Position numbers and translations under genes: made by a program. From contig CAVOYU010000010.1 of assembly GCA_963700775.1 (NCBI GenBank), positions 1 through 64,000 of the forward strand: a DNA stretch of 64,000 nt. Direction: 5' to 3'. The notes below the pieces were generated by a model that worked only from the letters and a program-made list of their open reading frames with translations, searched no databases and was not told the DNA's origin. This document shows, piece after piece, positions 46,095-55,300 of this stretch. The DNA is from Thermohalobaculum sp963700775 (GTDB lineage Bacteria > Pseudomonadota > Alphaproteobacteria > Rhodobacterales > Rhodobacteraceae). Positions within the stretch are counted from its first letter, which is position 1. Every line of letters starts with the position of its first letter.

Positions 46095-46313
46095 ATGGCC
46101 AAGGAAGAGACGCTTGAATTTCCCGGGGTCGTGACCGAGCTGCTGCCCAACGCGACTTTCCGGGTCAAGCTCGAGAACGGCCATGAGATCATCGCCCACA
46201 CCGCCGGCAAGATGCGCAAGAACCGCATCCGCGTGCTGGCCGGCGACAAGGTGCAAGTCGAGATGACGCCCTACGACCTGACCAAGGGGCGCATCACCTA
46301 CCGCTTCAAGTAA
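46095..46313 (+). CDS. infA: Translation initiation factor IF-1
   Basis: 72 residues, complete S1-like OB fold: MAKEETLEFPGVVTELLPNA and GHEIIAHTAGKMRKNRIRV, KGRITYRFK at the end. Preceded by CACGGAGTTGGC as ribosome site. Essential gene, five bases before maf. Confidence 0.98.
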   Translation: MAKEETLEFPGVVTELLPNATFRVKLENGHEIIAHTAGKMRKNRIRVLAGDKVQVEMTPYDLTKGRITYRFK

Positions 46314-46318
46314 CCGCG

Positions 46319-46969
46319 ATGCCCGCCGGCCGGGAGATGCGCGCGCCTGCGGCTGCCGGCGCGGCGGATGACGCTGTCGGCACGCCCCGGCTGGTGCTCG
46401 GCTCGGCCTCACCGCGGCGCCGCGCGCTGCTGGCGCAGATCGGCGTGGTGCCCGACAAGGTGCGCGGCGCCGAGATCGACGAGACCCCCAGGAAGCGCGA
46501 GCTGCCGCGAGCCTATGTCGAGCGGATGGCCCGCGAGAAGGCGGCGGCCATCCCGGCTGGCCCGGACGAGCTCGTGCTCGCGGCCGACACCGAGGTCTCG
46601 GTCGGACGCCGCATCCTCGGCAAGCCGAGCAGCGAGGCCGAGGCTGTGGAATTCCTGCTGCTGCTCTCGGGCCGGCGACACCGGGTAACGACGGCCGTCT
46701 GCCTCCGGCGCAGCGAGCGGGTCTGGCTGCGCCTCGTCGAGACGCGCGTCCGCTTCAAGCGCCTCTCGGACGCCGAGATCTCGGCCTATGTCCGCTCCGG
46801 CGAGTGGCGCGGCAAGGCGGGCGGCTACGCGATCCAGGGACTCGCCGCAGCCTTCATCCCGGAGATTCACGGCAGCTACACCAACGTTGTCGGCCTGCCC
46901 CTTCCAGAGACGGCGGCACTGCTGCAGGGGGCGGGCTACCCGGTCAGCTACGAAGCGGCAGGCAGGTGA
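46319..46969 (+). CDS. maf: Maf-like nucleoside triphosphate pyrophosphatase
   Basis: 216 residues. LVLGSASPRRRALLAQIGV, EKAAAIPA, VLAADTEVSVG (family D-T pair) and GKAGGYAIQGLAAAFIPEI. Hydrolyses dTTP/UTP or modified nucleotides. The first 20 residues are a non-conserved extension; the family starts near TPRLVLGSASPRR. Overlaps the rng ATG. Confidence 0.93.
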   Translation: MPAGREMRAPAAAGAADDAVGTPRLVLGSASPRRRALLAQIGVVPDKVRGAEIDETPRKRELPRAYVERMAREKAAAIPAGPDELVLAADTEVSVGRRILGKPSSEAEAVEFLLLLSGRRHRVTTAVCLRRSERVWLRLVETRVRFKRLSDAEISAYVRSGEWRGKAGGYAIQGLAAAFIPEIHGSYTNVVGLPLPETAALLQGAGYPVSYEAAGR

Positions 46970-48159
46970 TGGCGACGCTGGTCATCGGGAAACTCAGGGG
47001 TCAAGAGATGGCCGCGCTGGTCGAGGACCGCGTGGTCGACTGGGTGTTCGGACCCACGCGGGGACCGGTGCCGGAAGCGGTCTACAAGGCGAAGGTCGAT
47101 CGCACGCTCCCGAGCGCCGGCGCGGCCTTCGTCAGCCTGGACGACGGGCAGCGGGGCTATCTGCGCGACGCGAAGGGTCTCGCCCCCGGCGACGTTGTCC
47201 TGGTCGAGGTGACCGCTATCCCCGAGCCGGGGAAGGCGGCGCCGGTCACCCGGCGGGTGCTATACCGCCAGCGCTACACCATCCACACGCCCGGCGCGCC
47301 CGGCATCAACGTTGCCCGAGGGATCGACGATCCCGCGGAGCGTGCGCGGCTGACGAGGGTCGTGGAGGGCCGCGTCGCGGCCATGGAGGACTGGCTTGCG
47401 CGCATGGAGGACATGCGCGACCCTGATGACGTGGCCCGGGTCCGCCGGGTGCTGGAGGCGCTGCGGAGCGGCGGCACGATCATTCGGACCGCGGCTCGGG
47501 GGCAGTCGTCCGATCGCATCGGGCGCGACCTCGAGCTTGCCGTCGCCGCCCGGCTCGCGGCCGAGGACGATCTGGCGGATCCCGACGCCCGGCACGGGGC
47601 GGTCGCGATGGCGCCGCTGCCACGGGAATACGGTCTTAGGGAATGGGGCGACCGGGCCGACCGGGTCGTGGTCGGCCCCGGCGACTTCGACACACTGCCG
47701 CTGATCGAGGCGCACAGAATGTCGCCCTTCGCCGAGCGGATCGAGAAGGTGAAGGACGATCCGTTCGACCACTACGGCATCTGGGACGAGATCGAGCGGC
47801 TGAAGTCGCCCCGGGTCGACCTGCCCTCGGGCGGCTGGATGGCGGTCGAGCCGACCCGGGCCATGGTCACCGTCGACGTCAACACGGCGGGCGAGTTCTC
47901 GGGCGGCGCGGCGCTGACAGCCAACCTGGAAGCGGCCAGGGAGCTGCCGCGCCAGCTTCGCCTTCGCGGTCACGGCGGCCAGGTCGTGGTCGATTTCGCG
48001 CCGCTGCCGAAGAAGGACCGCCGCCGGATCGAGGACGCGCTGAAGACCTCGTTCCGGCGCGATCCAGTTGAGACCACGCTGGCGGGCTGGACGCCGCTCG
48101 GCAATTTCGAGCTGCAGCGCAAGCGCGAGCGCCGCCCGCTGGCCGAACTGCTCGGCTGA
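46969..48159 (+). CDS. rng: Ribonuclease E/G family protein
   Basis: 396 residues, shorter than full RNase G (~490). The S1-like N-terminus (AALVEDRVVDWVFGP, AFVSLDDGQRGYLR), MAPLPREYGLREWGDRADRV and the catalytic Asp segment MVTVDVNTAGEFSGG are visible. The usual CPXC zinc link is absent, in line with the short alphaproteobacterial rng homologues beside infA and maf. In relatives it is followed directly by yacG; here a protease gene intervenes. Confidence 0.88.
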   Translation: MATLVIGKLRGQEMAALVEDRVVDWVFGPTRGPVPEAVYKAKVDRTLPSAGAAFVSLDDGQRGYLRDAKGLAPGDVVLVEVTAIPEPGKAAPVTRRVLYRQRYTIHTPGAPGINVARGIDDPAERARLTRVVEGRVAAMEDWLARMEDMRDPDDVARVRRVLEALRSGGTIIRTAARGQSSDRIGRDLELAVAARLAAEDDLADPDARHGAVAMAPLPREYGLREWGDRADRVVVGPGDFDTLPLIEAHRMSPFAERIEKVKDDPFDHYGIWDEIERLKSPRVDLPSGGWMAVEPTRAMVTVDVNTAGEFSGGAALTANLEAARELPRQLRLRGHGGQVVVDFAPLPKKDRRRIEDALKTSFRRDPVETTLAGWTPLGNFELQRKRERRPLAELLG

Positions 48160-48166
48160 CGCAGCC

Positions 48167-50554
48167 TCAGACGAAGACGAAATCGCTCTCGTCGACCTGC
48201 GAAATTTGGATGCCGGACAGCAGAAGCGTCGAGCCGCCGGCCGAGATCTCCGCCCCGGTGGTGCCGGCGGCGATGTCGAAATCGTCGAACAGGAAGCCCG
48301 AGCCCGAGAAGTCGAGCAGGTCGAGCCCGTTCTGGAAGTCGGTGATGCTGTCGTCGCCCCAGCCGAGGTCGAACACGAAGTGGTCCGCCCCGCCACCGCC
48401 GGTGAAGGTGTTGTCGAGGACGTTGCCGACGATCCGGTCGGCACCCGAGCCGCCCACTGCGGCCTCGATCCAAGTGCCATAGGCGATGGCGATGTTGTTC
48501 TGGATGCCGATCGAGCTGAAGCCGCCCGGATTGAGGTCGATCACCACGCCCGTACTCGCCCCGGCGGCCGAGAAGGTGTCGAACCCGCCCGCATCCCAGA
48601 TCGTGTCGATCAGATTCTGCGAGGTCGAGAACTGGTAGACGTCGTCGCCGGTCGCGTGCGCGGTGTTGGCGCCATAGAGATACTGCAGCGAAGCGATGTC
48701 GTAGACTTGGTAGTCGACCGGGTTCCAGCTCGAATTGGGGAAGTCCGTGTAGGACATCACCGTGTACTGGGCGCTGTCGAACGCCGGGTCGAGATAGGGG
48801 CCGTCGCTGCCGCCGCCGCCGGCGTCGTAGTCGCCCGGATGTTTCATTCCCAGGGCGTGGCCGAGCTCGTGCGCGATGATGGTGCGCGCCCAATCGGCCG
48901 AGCCGGTCTCCGAGATCGACGGCGTGCTGTCGTAGCGGCTGTTGAACCAGACATCGCCCGCCCTGCTGCCGGTGCTGCCCGAGGGCGAGGCGAAATAGGC
49001 ATAGGCGCCGATCCCGGCATCCATGAAATAGGCGCCGAAGGTCAGATTGGCCTCGGCCGCCGATCCGACCTGGACGAAGTCAACATTTGCGAAATCCTCG
49101 ACCTCGGCGAGGATCTGCTGGATCGCGGTGACCTGGGCCGATGTGAGCTGGGTGAAGGGCACCGAGCCCGCCGTGTAGTCGGTATATGGCAGGGTCGAGC
49201 TGTTGTAGTAGGACGGGAAGCCGGTCAGGATCGAGAAGGTGATCGTGACCGGCGCGGTCGAGGGCTGGGCGTCAGGCCAGAAATAGTAGGCCTCGCCGCC
49301 CACCGCCGGCACCAGCGCTTGGACGTAGTCGGGCTGGTCGGTCAGGTTCTCGGCCATGTCCTGGACACCGATCGAGAAGGTCTCCGTGTAGCTGTTGTCC
49401 TCGCTGTCGGTGACACGAACGGTCACGTTGTGCGTGTCCTGGAGCTCGTAATCGATCTGGCTGCCATCGGCGACCTCGAGCCGGTTGCCGTTGAGCACGA
49501 AGCGTCCGCCCGCATTGTCGAGCAGCGTGTAGGTGAAGGTCTCGCCGGAATCCGGGTCGATCGCGCTCAGCTGCCCGACCAGCGTGCCGAACGCCGCGCC
49601 CTCGGCCACCGTGTTCGACGACAGAAGCAGATCGGTCGGCGCCTGGTTCACCGGCTCCGGCACATCGTTCACGGAGATGACGAAGGTCTGGGAGTGACTG
49701 GCGCCGAAGCTGTCGGTTACCTGCACCGTCACGCTGTGCGAGGCCTGGGTCTCGTGGTCGAGGGAAGCGCCGTCGCGCAGCACCAGTTGGCCTGCGACGA
49801 TCTGGAATTTCTGGTCGGGATCGGAGGTGATCTCATAGGTCCAGATGTCGTCGGCGTCCGGATCGTCGGTCCCGAGGGTGCCGATTACCGTGCGCGCGTC
49901 ACTGTTCTCGTCAATTGCCGTGTGGGATAGAGTCACCGCAGTCGGCGCGATGTTCACGTTCTCGGTCAGATCGCGCAGATTGATGGTGATCGTCTCGGAG
50001 TAAACGTTGCCGCGCCTGTCGGTGACCTGGACGAGGATGTCGTGGGCTGGCTGCGCCTCGTAATCAAGCTCGGCGCCATTCGTCACGATCAGCCGGTTGC
50101 CGCTGGTGATCGCAAAGCGCCCGTCCGCATCGTCGAGCAGGGTGAAGGTGAAGCGCTCCTTGCGGTCGGAATCGATGGCTCCGAGTCTGCCGACGACGGT
50201 GCCGCCGGAACTGTTCTCGTCGATCTCCGAATTGCTGAGGGTGATATCCGTGGGCGCAGTCCCCGCGCTGCTGATGCGCCGGGGTATCTTGCCGCCGCCG
50301 ATGAGGATCGACTCCAGGCTTGTGTCGAGGGTAAGCAGGTCGATACCGGTTGTCGTGCTTTCGCCGCCGCCGCCCTTGCGCGAGAACCAGCCCCCGAGCA
50401 GCACCGGACCATCGGATTCGCCCTTGGCATCCGGCGTTTCAAATGCCTCCGGCCCGCCATCAATTCTGTGCAGCCATTTGAATCGCTTCACGTCCGCCCC
50501 TCCAATGCCCGCCGGCATCAAATCCCCCAAGGCTGAAAGTATTATGATGTTCAT
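48167..50554 (-). CDS. Serralysin-like secreted metalloprotease with cadherin-like repeats
   Basis: 795 residues, no signal peptide. Layout: residues 1-95 unique; three cadherin-like repeats of ~100 residues (97-200, 201-303, 304-403; each has an IDEN/VAEG start, LDYE-Q-H and VTDS/VTDR core). The M10 protease domain is ~405-640, with zinc site HELGHALGMKHP (562-573) and Met-turn TVMSYTDF (598-605). A calcium RTX segment (GGSGADRIVGNVLDNTF, ~701-717) and a C-terminal type I secretion tail ending DESDFVFV follow. Secretion by an ABC exporter is expected, but none is encoded in the window. It lies tail-to-tail with rng, eight bases away, and separates rng from yacG. Confidence 0.9.
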   Translation of the reverse strand: MNIIILSALGDLMPAGIGGADVKRFKWLHRIDGGPEAFETPDAKGESDGPVLLGGWFSRKGGGGESTTTGIDLLTLDTSLESILIGGGKIPRRISSAGTAPTDITLSNSEIDENSSGGTVVGRLGAIDSDRKERFTFTLLDDADGRFAITSGNRLIVTNGAELDYEAQPAHDILVQVTDRRGNVYSETITINLRDLTENVNIAPTAVTLSHTAIDENSDARTVIGTLGTDDPDADDIWTYEITSDPDQKFQIVAGQLVLRDGASLDHETQASHSVTVQVTDSFGASHSQTFVISVNDVPEPVNQAPTDLLLSSNTVAEGAAFGTLVGQLSAIDPDSGETFTYTLLDNAGGRFVLNGNRLEVADGSQIDYELQDTHNVTVRVTDSEDNSYTETFSIGVQDMAENLTDQPDYVQALVPAVGGEAYYFWPDAQPSTAPVTITFSILTGFPSYYNSSTLPYTDYTAGSVPFTQLTSAQVTAIQQILAEVEDFANVDFVQVGSAAEANLTFGAYFMDAGIGAYAYFASPSGSTGSRAGDVWFNSRYDSTPSISETGSADWARTIIAHELGHALGMKHPGDYDAGGGGSDGPYLDPAFDSAQYTVMSYTDFPNSSWNPVDYQVYDIASLQYLYGANTAHATGDDVYQFSTSQNLIDTIWDAGGFDTFSAAGASTGVVIDLNPGGFSSIGIQNNIAIAYGTWIEAAVGGSGADRIVGNVLDNTFTGGGGADHFVFDLGWGDDSITDFQNGLDLLDFSGSGFLFDDFDIAAGTTGAEISAGGSTLLLSGIQISQVDESDFVFV

Positions 50555-50579
50555 ACTTAATCCAGTTTTTTTGGTTTTT

Positions 50580-50606
50580 ATTATACGTTTTCGCCTAATA
50601 GGCGAA
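50580..50606 (-). promoter_or_regulatory. Promoter and inverted repeat of the protease gene
   Basis: On the minus strand TATAAT (50585-50580) lies 25 bases before the protease ATG. The perfect inverted repeat TTCGCC-TAATA-GGCGAA (50590-50606) covers the position of the -35 box, as a repressor operator would. The surrounding ~90 bases are strongly AT-rich in a GC-rich genome. No good -35 hexamer is visible, so an activator or repressor is likely. Confidence 0.5.
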
Positions 50607-50780
50607 TTTATTATTTTACTTTACCCAAATAGTTGCTGAACTCCGCCGGCAATCCGCTTCCGGGCACAGCGCGGCTGGTCCCACCGGATCACGGCGGGTG
50701 TTGCCTGCAGGAGCCGCCGGACTAAGATGGCGACCGCAGCTTCCGGCCCGTCCTTGGCCACCCGAGCAAGAGTGCATCCG

Positions 50781-50987
50781 ATGCCCGACGATCGCCAGAA
50801 ATCCGAGCGACAGACCACTTCCTGTCCGATCTGCAGCAAGCCTCGCAGCGACGCATGGCGGCCGTTCTGCTCGCAGCGCTGTGCTGACGTTGACCTCGGG
50901 CGCTGGCTGGGCGGACGCTATGTCATCGCCGGGGAGCCGGACTCCGCGAATGACCCACCGGAGCGGGAAAGCGGGCCCGAGAACTGA
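50781..50987 (+). CDS. yacG: DNA gyrase inhibitor YacG (zinc protein)
   Basis: 68 residues from ATG 50781. Four-cysteine zinc site CPICSKPRSDAWRPFCSQRC followed by ADVDLGRWLGGRYVIAG, the family signature. An in-frame ATG at 50727 would add 18 residues with no family similarity. Normally the last gene of infA-maf-rng-yacG; here 2.6 kb away from rng, so it needs a separate promoter, possibly in 50,640-50,780. Confidence 0.85.
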   Translation: MPDDRQKSERQTTSCPICSKPRSDAWRPFCSQRCADVDLGRWLGGRYVIAGEPDSANDPPERESGPEN

Positions 50988-51385
50988 CCGGAGACAGTGG
51001 CCGGCGGCATGTCCTCGGCCCGTCTTTCCGCCCGGCGACGCCTGTCGCTCTCGGCACTCGCGACGAGATCCGCTGCCGCCCGGGCGCGGCCTTTCGACCG
51101 GGCGAACCGCTCGCTCTGGGCTTGGATTTCCGCGCCCAGTGCAGCTGCCCGTTCGTCCGCAGCGCGGGCCCGGGAGGCGAGTCGCCCGCGCCAGCGCGCA
51201 AGCGCGGCAAGATCGCCGGGACCGGCGTCAAGTGGAGAAGCCGCCGCCCGTGCCCTGGCCAGATAGCCGGCCGCGGCGGACCTGCACGCCGCTGCCTCCG
51301 ACGCCAGCGCCGCTAGGCGGAGCCGATCCGCATCGGCGATCGCGCCGAGCAGTGTGGCCAGCCGGTCGAGCCGGTCCCCGCTCAT
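50918..51385 (-). CDS. Helical protein upstream of the flagellar export genes, overlapping yacG
   Basis: 155 residues, mainly Ala/Arg-rich helix (residues ~5-120) like a FliJ-type chaperone or structural coil. It starts at 51385 with flhB 18 bases upstream on the same strand. The last ~23 codons are antisense to the end of yacG and are unlikely to be original sequence. I cannot assign a family; FliJ-like is a guess from position and shape. Confidence 0.4.
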   Translation of the reverse strand: MSGDRLDRLATLLGAIADADRLRLAALASEAAACRSAAAGYLARARAAASPLDAGPGDLAALARWRGRLASRARAADERAAALGAEIQAQSERFARSKGRARAAADLVASAESDRRRRAERRAEDMPPATVSGQFSGPLSRSGGSFAESGSPAMT

Positions 51386-51403
51386 GCCGGCACCACCCCT
51401 GCT

Positions 51404-52495
51404 TCACCCATGGCGCGCTCCCGCCTTCCGGCGCATGCTGTCGGCGAAGACAATCGCCGCCGCAACCGCCCGGTAGTGCTCGGGCCGGATCTCCTGGCCG
51501 ATCTCGACCAGCGCGTGCAGCGAGCGGGCCGCCGGCGGGTCCGCGTGCACCGGCACGCCCGCCGCCTCGGCGCGGGCACGGATCGCCTGCGCGATCTCGT
51601 CGACGCCCTTGGCAATGCAGACCGGCGCCGCGCTTCCCCCACGCTTCCACTTCAGTGCGACGGCGAAGTGGGTCGGATTGGCGATCACCACATCGGCCTC
51701 GGGTACTGCCAGGAGCATGCGGTTGTTGGCGATCTGCCTGGCGCGGTCGCGCCGCTGGGCGCGCATATGGGGGTCGCCTTCCGCCTGCTTGCTCTCCTCC
51801 TTCAGCTCCTCGTGCGACATCCGCATCCGCCGCAGGTGATCGAAGCGCTGCCACACTAGGTCGAAGGCGGCGATGAAGGCCGCGACCAGGATCACGCCGG
51901 TCAGGATCAGGCCGAAGACGTGGAACAGCAGGTCGCCCGCCAGCCGGGCGTCGAGGCGGGCGTAGGCCGCCAGGCGGCCGGCCTCGCCGGCCACCGCGAA
52001 CGCCAGCACGACGCCAAGCGCCGTGAGTTTCACCGCGCTCTTCGCGAACTCGACCAGACCCCGCGGACCGAATTTGTTGCGCGCATTCTCGACTGGCGAG
52101 ATCCGCGAAAGCTTCGGCCGGATCCGGCCCGGGGCGACGACGATGGCGCGCTGCGCGGCGAGCAGCGTCAGGATCACTGCCGCGGGCGAGGCGATCAGCA
52201 CGATGACCGGCGGCCCGATCCGGCCCGCGAGCTCCGCCATCGCTGCTCCGGCGCCGCTTCCGGTCAGCAGCCGACCGAGCGCATCCGGGCGGACGAGGAA
52301 GGGAACGAACGTGGTGCCCAGCCGCTCCGCCGCCCAGCCGCCGCCGAGCGCCGCCGCCGCACCGAAGCCGAGATAGGCCGCGAGCGTCTGCGCATCGGGC
52401 GACCGCGGCAGGTCGCCCTGCTCGCGCGCCTGCTCGAGCCGGCGCGGAGTCGCCTCGTGCGCGCGTTCCGAGGCGCCGTCCTCCTTGGCGCTCAT
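51404..52495 (-). CDS. flhB: Flagellar export switch protein FlhB
   Basis: 363 residues from ATG 52495. Cytoplasmic N-terminus (EATPRRLEQAREQGDLPRS), four helices, and a C-terminal domain with the autocleavage loop NPTHFAVALKW. Length and order are standard. Overlaps fliR by 4 bases. Confidence 0.93.
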   Translation of the reverse strand: MSAKEDGASERAHEATPRRLEQAREQGDLPRSPDAQTLAAYLGFGAAAALGGGWAAERLGTTFVPFLVRPDALGRLLTGSGAGAAMAELAGRIGPPVIVLIASPAAVILTLLAAQRAIVVAPGRIRPKLSRISPVENARNKFGPRGLVEFAKSAVKLTALGVVLAFAVAGEAGRLAAYARLDARLAGDLLFHVFGLILTGVILVAAFIAAFDLVWQRFDHLRRMRMSHEELKEESKQAEGDPHMRAQRRDRARQIANNRMLLAVPEADVVIANPTHFAVALKWKRGGSAAPVCIAKGVDEIAQAIRARAEAAGVPVHADPPAARSLHALVEIGQEIRPEHYRAVAAAIVFADSMRRKAGARHG

Positions 52496-53271
52496 CGCAG
52501 GCCTCCGAGCGGATCGGCCAGCACCGCTCCAGCGGATGCGGCCCAGCGCGCGAAGATCTCGGGCAGCGCGATCCAGAGCACCCCCAGCCCGAGCCCGATC
52601 AGCAGCGGTGCGCCGACTAGGGCCACCAGCATTTGCGGCATCGCACGGCTGAGCGCGCCAAGCGCCAGGTTGTAGGCAAAGGAAATTGCGACGAACGGAA
52701 GCGCGAGCGACAGTGCCAGCGCGAACATGGCCGCACCCTGGGACGTCGCCCAATCCGCGAGGTCGCCGCCCGCCGGCATCACCCCGAACGGCAGTACCGC
52801 GTACAGCCCGGCCAGGGTGGCGACCAGGCGGACATGGAGCCCGGCCAGCAGCAGCAACACGATGCCGCCAAGCCCGAGCAGCGTCGCGATGGTCGGCTCC
52901 GGTTCTGGCGCGACCCCGGCGCCGAACATTTGGGAGATCGACAGATGCTGGGCGGCGATCGCCCCGGCAATCTGCAGCGTCAGGACCAGGAACCGGAAGG
53001 CAAGCCCGATCACCAGTCCCGCCGCGGCCTCCGCGAGCAGCACCAGCCCGAGCCCGCCAGGCGTGTCCGGCGCGGTCCCTGCAGCCGGTGCGACGACCGG
53101 CGCCACCAGGGCGGTCAGCGCCAGCGCGCAGGCGAGCCGAATCCGGACCGGCACCGCCCGCTCGCCGAGCCCGGGCACCAGGAAGAGCGCCGCGCCGGTG
53201 CGCAGGAACACCCCGGCTCCGACATGGAGCCAGGCGCCGGCGACGACGAAGAGCGGGGCGAGGGCGTCCAT
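52492..53271 (-). CDS. fliR: Flagellar export protein FliR
   Basis: 259 residues, six helices; FRFLVLTLQIAGAIAAQHL and ALSRAMPQMLVALVGAPLLIG segments. Overlaps flhB (ATGA) and lies nine bases from flhA. Confidence 0.9.
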   Translation of the reverse strand: MDALAPLFVVAGAWLHVGAGVFLRTGAALFLVPGLGERAVPVRIRLACALALTALVAPVVAPAAGTAPDTPGGLGLVLLAEAAAGLVIGLAFRFLVLTLQIAGAIAAQHLSISQMFGAGVAPEPEPTIATLLGLGGIVLLLLAGLHVRLVATLAGLYAVLPFGVMPAGGDLADWATSQGAAMFALALSLALPFVAISFAYNLALGALSRAMPQMLVALVGAPLLIGLGLGVLWIALPEIFARWAASAGAVLADPLGGLR

Positions 53272-53280
53272 CCCCGGTGC

Positions 53281-55287
53281 TCACGCGGTGCCGAACAGGG
53301 CGAGACGGGTACGGTTGCCGATCTCCTCGAAGGCCAGCACGGGATTCTGGATGCCCTTGGCGTCCAGAACCTCGCGCAGGAAGCGCCGACGGCGCGCCGA
53401 GGTGGCGATCGCCGGGTAGATCCCGTCGCGCGCCGCCGCGCCGACCAGACCCGCGACCGACCGGCCGAGCCGGTTGAACTCGTCTGGCGGCAGAACCACG
53501 TCGGGCCGGCCGTTGTCGTCGTGCTCGTGCTCGGCGAACAGCGTCTCCCATTGGGCCCCGAGCTGCACCAGCGGCAGCTTGCCCTGGGCGTCGCAGAGCC
53601 GGGCGACGATGTGAAAGGCGATGCGCCGGCGCGCATGCTCCACGATCTGCTCCGCTGGCAGCCCGGCGCCGCGGCCCTCGGCGGCCGCCTCGAGGATCAG
53701 CGGCAGGTTCCTGACCGAGACTCGCTCCTCCAGCATCAGCCGCAGCACCGTCTGCAGCAGGTCGTGCGGAACCTTGTCGGGCACGAACTCGTCGAGCAGC
53801 CGCCGGTTGGCCTCGGCCCGCGCCGGATCCGACGGTCTGGTGAACTCGTTCAGCAGGCTCTGCAGCGCACGACGGGTGAAGAGACGGCCGAAATTGACCT
53901 TCACCGTTTCGAGCAGGTGGGTGGCGATCACCTCGCCGGGTGCGATCACCGGAAGACCGAGCGTTGCCGCCTCCTCCTGAAGGGCCCGCGGAATCCAGCG
54001 GGCGGGCGCGCCGTAGACCGGCTCGGCCACATCCTCGCCCGGAAGGTCGAGCGGCAGTTCCTCCCGCGTCAGCACCAGAACGTGACCGGGGCGCAGCACG
54101 GCGCGGGCGACCTCGATTCCCTGAATGTGGATCGCGTAGTGGCCGTGTGGGACCATGGGATCGTCGGTCAGACGAACCTCGGGCATCACGAAGCCGAATT
54201 CGGTGGCGACGTGGCGGCGCATGTTGACGATCCGCTTCTCCAACCCCGCCGCAGGATCCAGAACGGCGCCGATCAGGTCCGGGGCGAATCGGACATGGAT
54301 CTCGTCGATGTCGAGGAGATCGCCGAGCGACCGCCGCTGCGGAGCGCCGCCGTGCTCGCCGGGCTCAGGCGGTGCGGCGTCGATCTCGGCGTCCGCACGG
54401 GCGGCAGCGAGACGGGCCGCGATCACCGCCGCTCCGGCGAGCAGGGCGGCGCCCAGCATGAAGGGCACGAAGGGCAGGCCCGGCATCAGCGCGAACAGCG
54501 CCATCAGCCCGGCAACGGTGCCGAGCGCGCCCGGGTAGCCGCCGAGTTGATGGAGCAGCGCCCGATCGGCCGATCCGGCTACTCCCCCCTTCGACAGCAG
54601 CAGCGCCGCGGCGATCGAGGTGATGACGCTCGGGATCTGACTGACCAGCCCGTCGCCGACCGTCAGCACCGAATAGGTCTCGACGGCGGCCGAGACGCTC
54701 ATCCCGTGTACCCCGATCCCCATGGCGAGGCCGACGATCAGGTTCAGCGCGGTGATCAGCAGCCCGGCGACCGCATCGCCCTTGACGAACTTCGCGGCGC
54801 CGTCCAGCGATCCGAAGAAGGTGGTTTCCTCCTGTTCGATGCGGCGGCGCTCCTTCGCTTCCTGGTGGGTTATGGCACCCGCCGCGACATCCGAGTCGAT
54901 CGCGAGCTGCTTGCCCGGCATGCCGTCGAGCGCGAAGCGCGCACCGACCTCGGCCATACGCCCTGCGCCCTTGGTGATCACCATGAAGTTGACGATCAGC
55001 AGCACGGCGAAGACGACGAGCCCCAGATAGACGCTGCCGCCCATGATGAACATGGCGAAGCCCTCGATCACCCCACCGGCGGCGCCCGGGCCGGAATGGC
55101 CCTCGCCGATGATCAGCTTGGTCGAGGACACGTTGAGCGACAGCCGCAGCATCAGCGAAGCGAGCAGGATGGTCGGGAAGGCCGAGAAATCCAGCGGGCG
55201 TTCGATGAACAGCGTAACCGTGAAGATCAGGATCGCCAGCGCGAAGGAGACCGAGAGTCCGATGTCGGAAACCACGCGCCTGACCAC
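53281..55287 (-). CDS. flhA: Flagellar export protein FlhA, N-terminus missing
   Basis: 668 residues as read. The family normally begins ~40 residues earlier with a first membrane helix. Here coding similarity starts at SDIGLSVSFALAILIFTVTL, then ERPLDFSAFPTILLASLMLRL and the signature GFAMFIMGGSVYLGLVVFAV. The cytoplasmic four-domain region is complete (RRHVATEFGFVMPEVRLTDD, IQNPVLAFEEIGNRTRLALF). Only a GTG at 55287 offers a start, with no family residues before it. A FlhA lacking the first helix is probably inactive. Confidence 0.85.
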   Translation of the reverse strand: MVRRVVSDIGLSVSFALAILIFTVTLFIERPLDFSAFPTILLASLMLRLSLNVSSTKLIIGEGHSGPGAAGGVIEGFAMFIMGGSVYLGLVVFAVLLIVNFMVITKGAGRMAEVGARFALDGMPGKQLAIDSDVAAGAITHQEAKERRRIEQEETTFFGSLDGAAKFVKGDAVAGLLITALNLIVGLAMGIGVHGMSVSAAVETYSVLTVGDGLVSQIPSVITSIAAALLLSKGGVAGSADRALLHQLGGYPGALGTVAGLMALFALMPGLPFVPFMLGAALLAGAAVIAARLAAARADAEIDAAPPEPGEHGGAPQRRSLGDLLDIDEIHVRFAPDLIGAVLDPAAGLEKRIVNMRRHVATEFGFVMPEVRLTDDPMVPHGHYAIHIQGIEVARAVLRPGHVLVLTREELPLDLPGEDVAEPVYGAPARWIPRALQEEAATLGLPVIAPGEVIATHLLETVKVNFGRLFTRRALQSLLNEFTRPSDPARAEANRRLLDEFVPDKVPHDLLQTVLRLMLEERVSVRNLPLILEAAAEGRGAGLPAEQIVEHARRRIAFHIVARLCDAQGKLPLVQLGAQWETLFAEHEHDDNGRPDVVLPPDEFNRLGRSVAGLVGAAARDGIYPAIATSARRRRFLREVLDAKGIQNPVLAFEEIGNRTRLALFGTA

Positions 55288-55300
55288 GCGCCAGGCGGGC
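55270..55300. other. Head-to-head breakpoint between flhA and fliF remnants
   Basis: Just right of the last conserved FlhA codon the plus strand opens into FliF sequence (RRISVAVLVDG). Both genes are missing their 5' parts at the same place. No IS element, repeat or tRNA is visible here. Confidence 0.7.

Noticed and set aside
50640..50780. tRNA gene next to yacG
   Set aside because: A tRNA often follows yacG in relatives, but no cloverleaf or T-loop GTTCGA motif is present on either side.
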